NCBI GenBank assembly: GCA_900546825.1
Contig: UREE01000094.1
Span: 1-5,739 of the forward strand
DNA length: 5,739 nt
Direction of reading: 5' to 3'
DNA from: an uncultured Collinsella sp.
GTDB taxonomy: Bacteria; Actinomycetota; Coriobacteriia; Coriobacteriales; Coriobacteriaceae
Made by a program: the position numbers and the translations under genes. The notes under the pieces were generated by a model, which was not told the origin of the DNA, did not search any database, and saw only the letters and a list, made by a program, of their open reading frames with translations. Below are positions 1 through 5,739 of this stretch, piece after piece. The first letter of the stretch is position 1. The number at the start of each line of letters is the position of its first letter.

Positions 1-447
1 CAACCCACCGGGAAAACGAATCTCGGGGGCGACGCCGCACCAGTTGACGGCAAGTACCGTAAAGGTGACACAGATAATGGTTAGGCCGATCATCTTGGCA
101 TGAGGCGTCAGACCGAGCGAGCGCCCATGCGTAACGGAGGTCAGGTCGTCGATCAGGCCCAGCACGCCGGTCGCCAGCGTGGCGAGCAGTACGAGTACGA
201 GCTCGGTGGTGAGCTTGCCCATCAGCAGGCAGGTCAGCGAGATCGCGACGAGGATGACAACGCCACCCATGGTGGGCGTTCCCTGCTTAACCAAATGACG
301 CTTGGGGCCGTCGGCACGAACCTGCTGGCCGATACCCTCGACCTTGAGCAGCTTGATCCACCACGGCATGAGCAGCAGCGCAATGGCTGCGGCGATGCCA
401 AGCCCCAAAAAAGCCTGATACGTTGGATACGAGGGATTGCCGAACAT
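1..447 (-). CDS. mraY: Phospho-N-acetylmuramoyl-pentapeptide-transferase MraY (N-terminal part, runs off the left edge)
   Basis: MraY is the integral membrane enzyme that transfers phospho-MurNAc-pentapeptide from UDP to undecaprenyl phosphate, giving lipid I. I translated the minus strand from the ATG at 447-445 and the frame stays open to base 1, giving 149 residues; family members are roughly 320-360 residues, so over half is outside the window. The family signature lies at residues 40-62 (GQQVRADGPKRHL, then KQGTPTMGG). The paired acidic residues of the active site region are D100-D101 in the context GLIDD. Hydrophobic segments at about 11-34, 63-77, 81-99 and 117-135 fit the first membrane helices. 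The start lies one codon (CCC) after the murF TAG stop, in the same reading frame, so no longer N-terminus is possible. A clear Shine-Dalgarno is lacking: a GGAAGG sits 13 bases upstream inside murF, so translation is probably coupled to murF. Confidence 0.96.
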   Translation of the reverse strand, partial: MFGNPSYPTYQAFLGLGIAAAIALLLMPWWIKLLKVEGIGQQVRADGPKRHLVKQGTPTMGGVVILVAISLTCLLMGKLTTELVLVLLATLATGVLGLIDDLTSVTHGRSLGLTPHAKMIGLTIICVTFTVLAVNWCGVAPEIRFPGGL

Positions 448-450
448 GGG

Positions 451-1875
451 CTAGCACACACCTTCCACAAAGCGGTCGAGCTCAACAAAGCGGGAACCCT
501 TGACCAGTACAACATCATGTTTTTCAAGCGCGCCGCCCATGCGGTCGAGCACCTGCTGATAATCGGAGAACACCTGGATGCGGTCCTCGTCCATGCCCAT
601 CATGCGTGCGGCATCGGCCATAAGCTGGGCCAGCTCACCACCCACGCACGCCAGCATGTCGAGCTTCTTGGCGGCGGCATAGGCGCCCACGAGCTCATGC
701 ATGCGAGGAGCCTCATCGCCCATCTCGCCCATCTCGCCCAGGATCGCCATGCGAGACCCCGTGCACGAAAGCGAGCACAGCAGATCGAGGCCAGCAGCCA
801 TGGATTCGGCACTGGCGTTATAGGAGTCATCGATGACGCGTGCACCGCTCTTGGCGCGCTTGATCTCCTGGCGGTGTCCGGTGATCGTGAGACCCCTAAA
901 GGCAGCATCGATCTGCTCGGGCGTCACGCCCAGGCGATAGGCAACCGCGGCGGCCTTAACGGCATTAGGAACGGACTGCACGCCGGGGATGGCAAGCATG
1001 GTATCGATCGTCTCGCCCTGGCCAAAATCGAGCGTAAAGACCGGACGGCCTTCGTCATCAACGCGAACGTCGCGGGCACGGACCTCATCATCGTCCGAGA
1101 CGCCGGCCAGCATCACGTCGATACCAGCAGGTTGGGCGAACGTGTCGCGAATGAACGGCGTAAAGTCGTCCTCACCGCCCAAAACCAGCAGCGGCAAATA
1201 GTCGCCAGCGGCGCACATGCCCTGAACGATCTCGGCCTTAGCGCGGGCGATGTTCTCGCGGCTGCCCAAAATGCCGATATGAGAGGTGCCGATCTTGCTC
1301 ACGATGGCAAGGTTGGGATTGGCAGACTGAGACAGGCGCTCGATCTCGTGGAAATGGTTCATGCCCATCTCGAGCACCAGGACCTCGGTATCGGCCGGAG
1401 CGGAAAGCACCGTGAGCGGCATGCCGATCAGGTTATTGAAATTGCCCTTGGTGGCCCAGACACGATAGCGCTTGGCGAGCACAGCGGCGAGCACGTCCTT
1501 GGTCGTCGTCTTGCCGATGGAACCGGTAATGCCAACGACCAGGCAGCCAAGCTCCAGGCGATACGCATGCGCCAAACGCAGCAGAAACTCCTCGGGATCA
1601 TCGGTCAGCAAGATGGCACAGCCCTTGTCCTGCGCCAGCGAGACCAGCTCGGCCTCGGGCTCACGCGTCATCACGACGGCGCCGGCACCCGACTGGACGG
1701 CACGGGAAGCAAAATCATTGCCGTCGACGTTTTCACCGGGAAAGGCGACGAAAATCGTCCCTTCCTCGACCTGGCGCGAGTCGATAACGCACCCGCGGCA
1801 TACCCGATCGGCTTCTCCCGTCACGGTTCGGGCCCCTGTTGCGGCCGCGAGGTTGTTGACGGCGATCTCTATCAT
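451..1875 (-). CDS. murF: UDP-N-acetylmuramoyl-tripeptide--D-alanyl-D-alanine ligase MurF
   Basis: MurF is the cytoplasmic Mur ligase that uses ATP to add D-Ala-D-Ala to the UDP-MurNAc-tripeptide. The 474-residue protein has the expected length and three-domain order. The N-terminal UDP-substrate domain carries IDSRQVEEGTIFVAFPGE at 31-48. The ATPase domain has the P-loop GITGSIGKTTTK at 115-126, NNLIGMPLT at 147-155, LEMGMNHFHEI at 168-178, IGTSHIG at 195-201 and AKAEI at 212-216, where K213 is the candidate carbamylated lysine. The C-terminal domain has DDSYNAS at 349-355, ILGEMGEMG at 378-386 and VLVKGSRFVE at 456-465. DDSYNA-type wording and the order of motifs separate MurF from MurC, MurD and MurE. 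Oddities are N53 in DGNDF, where family members usually have DGHDF, and GVQSVPNA at 298-305, where GxHNVxNA is usual. The ATG at 1875 is supported by GGGGAG five bases upstream. It precedes mraY by three bases. Confidence 0.97.
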   Translation of the reverse strand: MIEIAVNNLAAATGARTVTGEADRVCRGCVIDSRQVEEGTIFVAFPGENVDGNDFASRAVQSGAGAVVMTREPEAELVSLAQDKGCAILLTDDPEEFLLRLAHAYRLELGCLVVGITGSIGKTTTKDVLAAVLAKRYRVWATKGNFNNLIGMPLTVLSAPADTEVLVLEMGMNHFHEIERLSQSANPNLAIVSKIGTSHIGILGSRENIARAKAEIVQGMCAAGDYLPLLVLGGEDDFTPFIRDTFAQPAGIDVMLAGVSDDDEVRARDVRVDDEGRPVFTLDFGQGETIDTMLAIPGVQSVPNAVKAAAVAYRLGVTPEQIDAAFRGLTITGHRQEIKRAKSGARVIDDSYNASAESMAAGLDLLCSLSCTGSRMAILGEMGEMGDEAPRMHELVGAYAAAKKLDMLACVGGELAQLMADAARMMGMDEDRIQVFSDYQQVLDRMGGALEKHDVVLVKGSRFVELDRFVEGVC

Positions 1876-1880
1876 TGCAG

Positions 1881-1886
1881 CTCCCC
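1881..1886 (-). promoter_or_regulatory. Ribosome binding site of murF
   Basis: Read on the minus strand, GGGGAG lies five bases before the ATG at 1875. It is purine-rich and matches the Shine-Dalgarno core well, although the spacing is slightly short. It decides the murF start, because the protein then begins with the usual short MurF N-terminus. Confidence 0.6.
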
Positions 1887-2002
1887 TGTAAACCTAATAA
1901 TGCTATCGGCGTATTGTATCCCAGCGCCGCGTATGCGTGGTGCAGGGCATGTGAACACCCCTCATATGGGACAACAAACCACGCCCCAAAGATTGTAACC
2001 CC

Positions 2003-3868
2003 CTACTTCGTGTGCGGGATACCCAGCACGTCGAGCGCGTTGGCCATAATGAACTGGAACGGAACCGCAGCGGCATCTGAGCCGCTCGGCGTTCCGTCGA
2101 GCGTGATATAGCACAGCACCTTGGGCGATTGTGCCGGTGCAAAGCCCATAAAGGACGACATGTAGTTCTCCTTGAGGTAGCCGCCGTTCTCGTCGGCACG
2201 TTCGGCCGTACCGGTCTTACCCGCCACGTCATAGCCGTCAACCGCGCCGCCAACGCCCGTTCCCTCCGACACGACCGTCTGCATGCACGATGTCACCTGG
2301 GATGCGGCATCCTCCGAAATCGCGCGCTCGCCTTCGCCCCAGTCCTTCTCGTCACCTTTGCTGGACTTATAGAAGTGCGGGGTCATCATCACGCCGCCGT
2401 TGGCGATGCCGCCCACGGCACGTGCGATCTCAATCGGCGAGACAGACAGCGCCTGTCCAAAGCTCATCGAGCCCAGCGTGGCGCCGTCATACTGGTCACG
2501 CTCCTTGACGATGCCCAGGCTCTCGCCCGGAAAATCGACACCAGAGCTGTGACCGATGCCCCACTTGTCCACATAGGCGGCAAAGTCGTCGGCACCGATC
2601 TTGCGCCCCACCAGGACAAAGCCTACGTTGGACGAACGGCGCATCATCTCGCGCACATCCATGGTCATGGCATAGTCGCGCTTGTCGGCATCGGTGACGG
2701 TATCGTCGCCCACCTTGATGCTCGCCGGCACCTCAAACGACGTACTCGACCGCACGACACCCAAGTCGAAGCCGGCGCCCGCCACGAGCGTCTTAAAGAC
2801 CGAGCCGGGCTCGTAGGCGTCGGTGACCAGGCGCAGGTTCATATCCTCGGTCTTGGCGTTTTCCAGATCGGTCTGGTCGTAAGTCGGGTACGAGCAAGCA
2901 GCGAGAATTTCACCGGTCGTGGGGTCGGTGACCAAAGCCGAGCCGTTCTTGGCCTTAGTCTTCTCGACAGCCTCTGCCAGGGCATCCTCGGCCGCACGCT
3001 GGATATTGACGTCGAGCGTCGTCACGATATCAACGCCGTCGACCGCAGCCACCTTTTTATAGGCACCGCCCGCGATATAGCTGCCGTCCCTCGCGCGTTC
3101 GCGTACGAGAGAACCGTTCGTACCGGTCAGAAGCTTGTTGTATTGCTTTTCGAGACCCGTCAAGCCGTCGTTGTCTACATTCACTACACCCAGCACCTGC
3201 GATGCCAGATTGCCGTATGGATATACGCGCTTCATAGCCTGCTCAAAAAGCACGCCGGGCAGGTTCTTCTTCTCCAGCGCCGCAGCATCGTCTTCGTCCA
3301 CCTGGCGCTTGATATACACCCAGGTTCCATCGGACTCAACGAGCTTGCGGCAGGTCTTTTTATCGATTCCAGTTGCCTTGACCAGCGCCGACACCGTCTT
3401 GTCAACATCCTCGACAAGCTGCGGGTTCACGGCGATGTTGCGACATTCGACCGACGACGCCAGCACGTTACCGTTGCGGTCGTAGATGGTACCGCGTTTG
3501 GCATAGAGGGTCTGCGCAAGCAGGCGGCGCGCATCGGCACGCTCGCGCAGTTTATCGGCTTCGACAATTTGATAGTCGGCAAGGCGAAAGACGCCCAAGC
3601 CCAAGCCAAGCCCAATGAAGCCCATGACGGCTTTGCGGCGAGGCAGAGGCGTGCCTGTGAGCCATTCGGTCGACGAACTCTTGCGCGACCTGGTGTTATG
3701 CACTTGGGGGCCGCCCGAGCCGCAAAGTCGCGACGCCGGGTCGTTGCCACGGGACTGCCCGGCGTTGTAAGATTGCCGACCCGTTCCTTGATAACCAGAA
3801 CGCCCCCGCGACGAGGGACGTCCAGAACCGCGGCCCCCATCGGAACCGCGGCGATAGTCATTTGTCAT
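2003..3868 (-). CDS. ftsI: Septal class B penicillin-binding protein (FtsI/PBP3 type), peptidoglycan D,D-transpeptidase
   Basis: This is a membrane-anchored transpeptidase that cross-links septal peptidoglycan outside the membrane and is a beta-lactam target. The 621-residue protein starts with about 78 hydrophilic residues rich in Arg, Gly and Ser. One membrane helix follows at about 79-97 (PRRKAVMGFIGLGLGLGVF). The PBP dimerisation region begins with RGTIYDRNG at 125-133. The transpeptidase domain has the three catalytic motifs in order: SVFK with nucleophile S356 and K359, SSN at 412-414, and KTG at 551-553. The protein ends about 70 residues after KTG, so there are no PASTA repeats. Position after the ftsL-like gene supports the septal FtsI rather than an elongation PBP. 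The ATG at 3868 is 17 bases after the ftsL-like stop; its Shine-Dalgarno is weak (GGTAG), suggesting translational coupling. Other in-frame ATG codons lie too deep, at residue 82 or later, and would cut the membrane helix. Confidence 0.96.
   Translation of the reverse strand: MTNDYRRGSDGGRGSGRPSSRGRSGYQGTGRQSYNAGQSRGNDPASRLCGSGGPQVHNTRSRKSSSTEWLTGTPLPRRKAVMGFIGLGLGLGVFRLADYQIVEADKLRERADARRLLAQTLYAKRGTIYDRNGNVLASSVECRNIAVNPQLVEDVDKTVSALVKATGIDKKTCRKLVESDGTWVYIKRQVDEDDAAALEKKNLPGVLFEQAMKRVYPYGNLASQVLGVVNVDNDGLTGLEKQYNKLLTGTNGSLVRERARDGSYIAGGAYKKVAAVDGVDIVTTLDVNIQRAAEDALAEAVEKTKAKNGSALVTDPTTGEILAACSYPTYDQTDLENAKTEDMNLRLVTDAYEPGSVFKTLVAGAGFDLGVVRSSTSFEVPASIKVGDDTVTDADKRDYAMTMDVREMMRRSSNVGFVLVGRKIGADDFAAYVDKWGIGHSSGVDFPGESLGIVKERDQYDGATLGSMSFGQALSVSPIEIARAVGGIANGGVMMTPHFYKSSKGDEKDWGEGERAISEDAASQVTSCMQTVVSEGTGVGGAVDGYDVAGKTGTAERADENGGYLKENYMSSFMGFAPAQSPKVLCYITLDGTPSGSDAAAVPFQFIMANALDVLGIPHTK
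3594..3610 (-). repeat. Short tandem repeat coding for the Gly-Leu run of the FtsI membrane helix
   Basis: The plus strand reads CCCAAG twice, then CCAAG, with a related CCCAATGAAGCCC following. On the coding strand this gives alternating glycine and leucine codons (GLGLGLG, residues 86-92 of FtsI). Two full hexamers and one shortened unit are a minimal repeat, so it may be only a by-product of the protein sequence. Confidence 0.5.
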
Positions 3869-3885
3869 ACTCAGCTACCGTCTTG

Positions 3886-4350
3886 CTACTGAGCGGTCGC
3901 GTTGGCGCCCGCGGCTGCATCCTGCGAAAAGTCAAGTGTAACGCTCTCGCTGGGCTCCACCATGCCGTAAGCGCCCGCAAGGTCGCGAATGCGCGTGTCG
4001 GCGCCATAGACCGAATGCATGACCTCCAGGTCGGAGCTCTCATCGGTCGCCTTTTCGAGCGTGTTGGTAAGCTCGGCGTTGCTGTTGAGCACCTGGGCCG
4101 TAACGCCGGCGAGCGCCACGCGGGCGACGCCGATCGTCATGAAGATGGCCGCAATGATGCAAAACGTTTTAAGAACGCTCATGAAAACCGGGCTTACCGC
4201 CTGGTTTGCCTGACGGCCCGCGCCCGTGTAGACATCAAAGCGCGGCGTGCGCTGCTCACGGGGAGCAACGGGGGCCTGCGGCGTCTCACGATAGGCGGGC
4301 ATGGCGTTCATATCATAGGCGAGTGCTGCGCTTGAAGTGTTGTAGCCCAT
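3886..4350 (-). CDS. ftsL: FtsL/DivIC-like single-pass cell division protein
   Basis: The 154-residue protein has the FtsL architecture: a cytoplasmic N-terminal tail of about 54 residues, one membrane helix at about 55-82 (core FCIIAAIFMTIGVARVALA), then a predicted coiled coil at about 83-115 with regularly spaced hydrophobic residues. Near the end it has IRDLAGAYGMVEP (121-133), which resembles the A-x-x-LGM-x-x-P element common in FtsL/DivIC proteins. FtsL proteins bind FtsB/DivIC and FtsQ/DivIB and help activate FtsW-FtsI at the septum. Sequence conservation in this family is poor, so the call rests on topology plus location between rsmH and ftsI, the classical ftsL position. The ATG at 4350 has a strong GGGAGG nine bases upstream, which favours it over M14 and M17. 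The Ala-rich C-terminal tail (AAAGANATAQ) looks disordered. Confidence 0.85.
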   Translation of the reverse strand: MGYNTSSAALAYDMNAMPAYRETPQAPVAPREQRTPRFDVYTGAGRQANQAVSPVFMSVLKTFCIIAAIFMTIGVARVALAGVTAQVLNSNAELTNTLEKATDESSDLEVMHSVYGADTRIRDLAGAYGMVEPSESVTLDFSQDAAAGANATAQ

Positions 4351-4359
4351 GATATGCCG

Positions 4360-4365
4360 CCTCCC
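4360..4365 (-). promoter_or_regulatory. Ribosome binding site of the ftsL-like gene
   Basis: On the minus strand GGGAGG stands nine bases before the ATG at 4350, a near-ideal Shine-Dalgarno and the best in the window. An exact complement, CCTCCC, occurs upstream in the same leader (4419 down to 4414) and could pair with it. Confidence 0.7.
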
Positions 4366-4440
4366 ATCCCGAGTACGTTGGTAGTGTGTTTAAGCTTCGT
4401 TTATGGTGCGAGCGGGAGGTCCAATATCGCGCGGTCGTGC

Positions 4441-5406
4441 CTACAGACGCTGCGCCACGCGGATTTTGGCTGATCTCGCCCGAGGGTTGCGCTCAACCTC
4501 ATCAGGCTGGGCAACCAAGGGTTTGCGGGTGATGACCTTGAGTATCGGCACGTTGCCGCACACGCACACCGGAATCTCCGGCGGACACGTGCACCCCTGG
4601 CTCATCTCCTTAAAGTGGTTCTTTACGATACGGTCCTCGAGCGAGTGATACGAGATGACGCAGATACGTCCGCCCGGGTTGAGCCACCTGGTGGCGGCAT
4701 CAAGCCCTCGTTCGAGCACATCGAGCTCGTGATTGACCTCGATGCGAATGGCCTGGAAACTTTTCTTGGCCGGGTGTCCGCCATGCCGACGAGCGGCAGC
4801 CGGGATACCCGCCTTGATGATCTCGACAAATTGGCCGGTGGTTTCGATCGGTTCTTGCTCGCGGCGGCGCACGATCTCGCGCGCGATCTGCGAGGCGAAC
4901 TTCTCTTCGCCGTAGACGCGTAGAATCCGGGCGAGGTCGTGTTCGTTATAGGTGTTGATGACCTCAGCTGCGTTTAAGGTGTTATTACCCGGATCCATCC
5001 GCATGTCCAATGGGGCGTCCTCGTTATACGAAAAGCCCCTGCCAGGGATATCGAGTTGCGGTGACGAAACGCCCAAATCGAACAGGAAGCCATCGACCCC
5101 GGGCACCTCGGCCGAGCAAAGCAGCTCGTCCAAGTCGCCGAAGTTGCCCTTCAGCAGCTGGTGCGGAACGCCGGGAACCTCGCGGTCCAGACGGGCGCCA
5201 GCGGCCTCGAGGGCCATGTCGTCCTGATCGACGCCGAGCAAAAGGCCCGTCTCCCCCACCTGTGCGGCCATCTTTACCGAATGGCCGGCACCGCCAAGGG
5301 TGCAATCGCAGACAACGGAGCCACTCTTTAGCCGCAACGACTCAAGCACTTCGCCGAGCATGACAGGTTCATGCCGATATTCTTGTGTCAAGATCCCACG
5401 CTCCAT
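4441..5406 (-). CDS. rsmH: 16S rRNA (cytosine(1402)-N(4))-methyltransferase RsmH (MraW)
   Basis: RsmH uses S-adenosylmethionine to methylate N4 of C1402 of 16S rRNA in the P-site region of the small subunit. The 321-residue product is near the usual 310-316. It has the family N-terminus YRHEPVML at 10-17 and the SAM-binding motif DCTLGGAGHS at 34-43. Further on are GVDQD at 58-62, FDLGVSSPQLD at 109-119, RGFSY at 123-127 with LDMRMD at 133-138, GGHPAKKSFQAIRIEVN at 209-225, ISYHSLEDRIVK at 251-262 and RNPRARSAKIR at 306-316. A CxC-x6-CxC group (C272, C274, C281, C283) precedes the C-terminus; it is seen in many RsmH proteins and could bind metal. The ATG at 5406 lies 20 bases after the mraZ stop but has a weak ribosome binding site. 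A TTG at 5391-5389 (residue 6), preceded by GGAG nine bases upstream, would give an N-terminus closer to family length. The gene identity is certain; the exact start is not. Confidence 0.97.
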   Translation of the reverse strand: MERGILTQEYRHEPVMLGEVLESLRLKSGSVVCDCTLGGAGHSVKMAAQVGETGLLLGVDQDDMALEAAGARLDREVPGVPHQLLKGNFGDLDELLCSAEVPGVDGFLFDLGVSSPQLDIPGRGFSYNEDAPLDMRMDPGNNTLNAAEVINTYNEHDLARILRVYGEEKFASQIAREIVRRREQEPIETTGQFVEIIKAGIPAAARRHGGHPAKKSFQAIRIEVNHELDVLERGLDAATRWLNPGGRICVISYHSLEDRIVKNHFKEMSQGCTCPPEIPVCVCGNVPILKVITRKPLVAQPDEVERNPRARSAKIRVAQRL

Positions 5407-5426
5407 CCGTTACCCGTGCCTTGCCC

Positions 5427-5739
5427 TTACGAGAAGAAGAGGTCCAGCAGGGCCTCGTCGTCATCGTCCTCATCGGCCGCGGCGCGATCCCAAACCTCAA
5501 GGTGGTCGTAGTTGCCCACAACCGTGACCTCGCGGTCGAGATTCGCCTGCTTGCGGAGAGACTCGGAAAGACCGATACGACCGGCGCTGTCCACATCCAT
5601 CGACGTGGTGCGCTTGTTGATCGCCCTCATGAGCTTCTGGTCGTTGATGTCACGCGGGTTAAAACCCTCGTGGCCCTCACGACCCGCGAAGAGTCCTTCG
5701 ACCCACTTATCGAAGGCCTCGGCAGAGAACACGTACAGA
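5427..5739 (-). CDS. mraZ: Transcriptional regulator MraZ (C-terminal part, runs off the right edge)
   Basis: MraZ is a DNA-binding protein with two SpoVT/AbrB-like domains that usually binds repeats upstream of its own gene and controls the dcw operon. About 103 residues are visible and the frame is open to the right edge, so roughly the first 40 residues, including the first DxxxR motif, are outside. The visible part begins LYVFSAEAFDKW, matching the end of the first domain. The second domain has MDVDSAGRIGLSESLRKQA, containing the second DxxxR motif (aspartate codon at 5591-5589), and VVGNYDHLEVWDRAA. A GTG at 5732 is in frame, but it falls inside a conserved segment and is not the real start. 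The protein ends in a strongly acidic tail (DEDDDDEALLDLFFS). It is the first gene of the cluster in transcription order, as usual, and its stop is 20 bases before rsmH. Its promoter and operator lie outside the window. Confidence 0.93.
   Translation of the reverse strand, partial: LYVFSAEAFDKWVEGLFAGREGHEGFNPRDINDQKLMRAINKRTTSMDVDSAGRIGLSESLRKQANLDREVTVVGNYDHLEVWDRAAADEDDDDEALLDLFFS

Noticed and set aside
1923..1942. Imperfect inverted repeat GCGCCGC / GTGGTGC in the ftsI-murF gap, as a terminator or operator
   Set aside because: On the transcribed (minus-strand) RNA two of the seven pairs become A-C mismatches, and no T-run follows, so it is unlikely to be a stable hairpin or terminator.
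100..1998. 632-residue open frame on the plus strand
   Set aside because: It is exactly antisense and in codon register to murF and mraY, both recognisable by conserved motifs. Its translation is rich in His, Arg and Gln with no recognisable domain. The lack of TTA/CTA/TCA codons in the sense genes explains it.
2129..3892. 587-residue open frame on the plus strand
   Set aside because: It is antisense, in register, to ftsI, whose three transpeptidase motifs are intact. The antisense product shows no family features.
3862..4335. 157-residue open frame on the plus strand
   Set aside because: It is antisense, in register, to the ftsL-like gene, which has a strong ribosome binding site, a membrane helix and the expected location.
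4390..4430. Promoter in front of the ftsL-like gene (CATAAA box on the minus strand)
   Set aside because: The box matches the -10 consensus at only four positions, and the bases at the -35 distance (GATATT) do not resemble a -35 element.

Overview
This window is an ordinary-looking stretch of a bacterial division and cell wall (dcw) cluster. All genes run on the minus strand, so transcription goes from the right edge to the left edge. In transcription order they are: the C-terminal part of mraZ (5427-5739), rsmH/mraW (4441-5406), an ftsL-like single-pass division protein (3886-4350), the class B penicillin-binding protein ftsI/pbpB (2003-3868), murF (451-1875) and the N-terminal part of mraY (1-447). 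Coding density is very high. The only gaps above 20 bases are 90 bases between rsmH and the ftsL-like gene and 127 bases between ftsI and murF. I see no RNA gene, mobile element, CRISPR array or integration site.

The DNA is GC-rich, and TTA, CTA and TCA codons are almost or entirely absent from most of the genes. The FtsI protein has a long Arg/Gly/Ser-rich cytoplasmic tail, as seen in actinobacteria. The layout and protein flavour suggest Actinomycetota, most likely class Coriobacteriia (Collinsella-like). That assignment is recognition plus inference, not proof.

The genes work together as follows. MraZ is a transcription factor that usually controls this operon. RsmH methylates 16S rRNA in the decoding centre. 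The FtsL-like protein and FtsI belong to the septal peptidoglycan synthesis complex. MurF completes the cytoplasmic UDP-MurNAc-pentapeptide precursor, and MraY transfers that precursor to undecaprenyl phosphate to make lipid I.

The clearest departure from the classical order is that murE, normally between ftsI and murF, is missing. Only a 127-base non-coding gap occupies its place. Smaller points are an uncertain rsmH start, a possible hairpin over the ftsL ribosome binding site, residue changes in MurF motifs, a short tandem repeat coding for the FtsI membrane segment, and long antisense open frames that codon bias explains. I did not find evidence of an undescribed system here.
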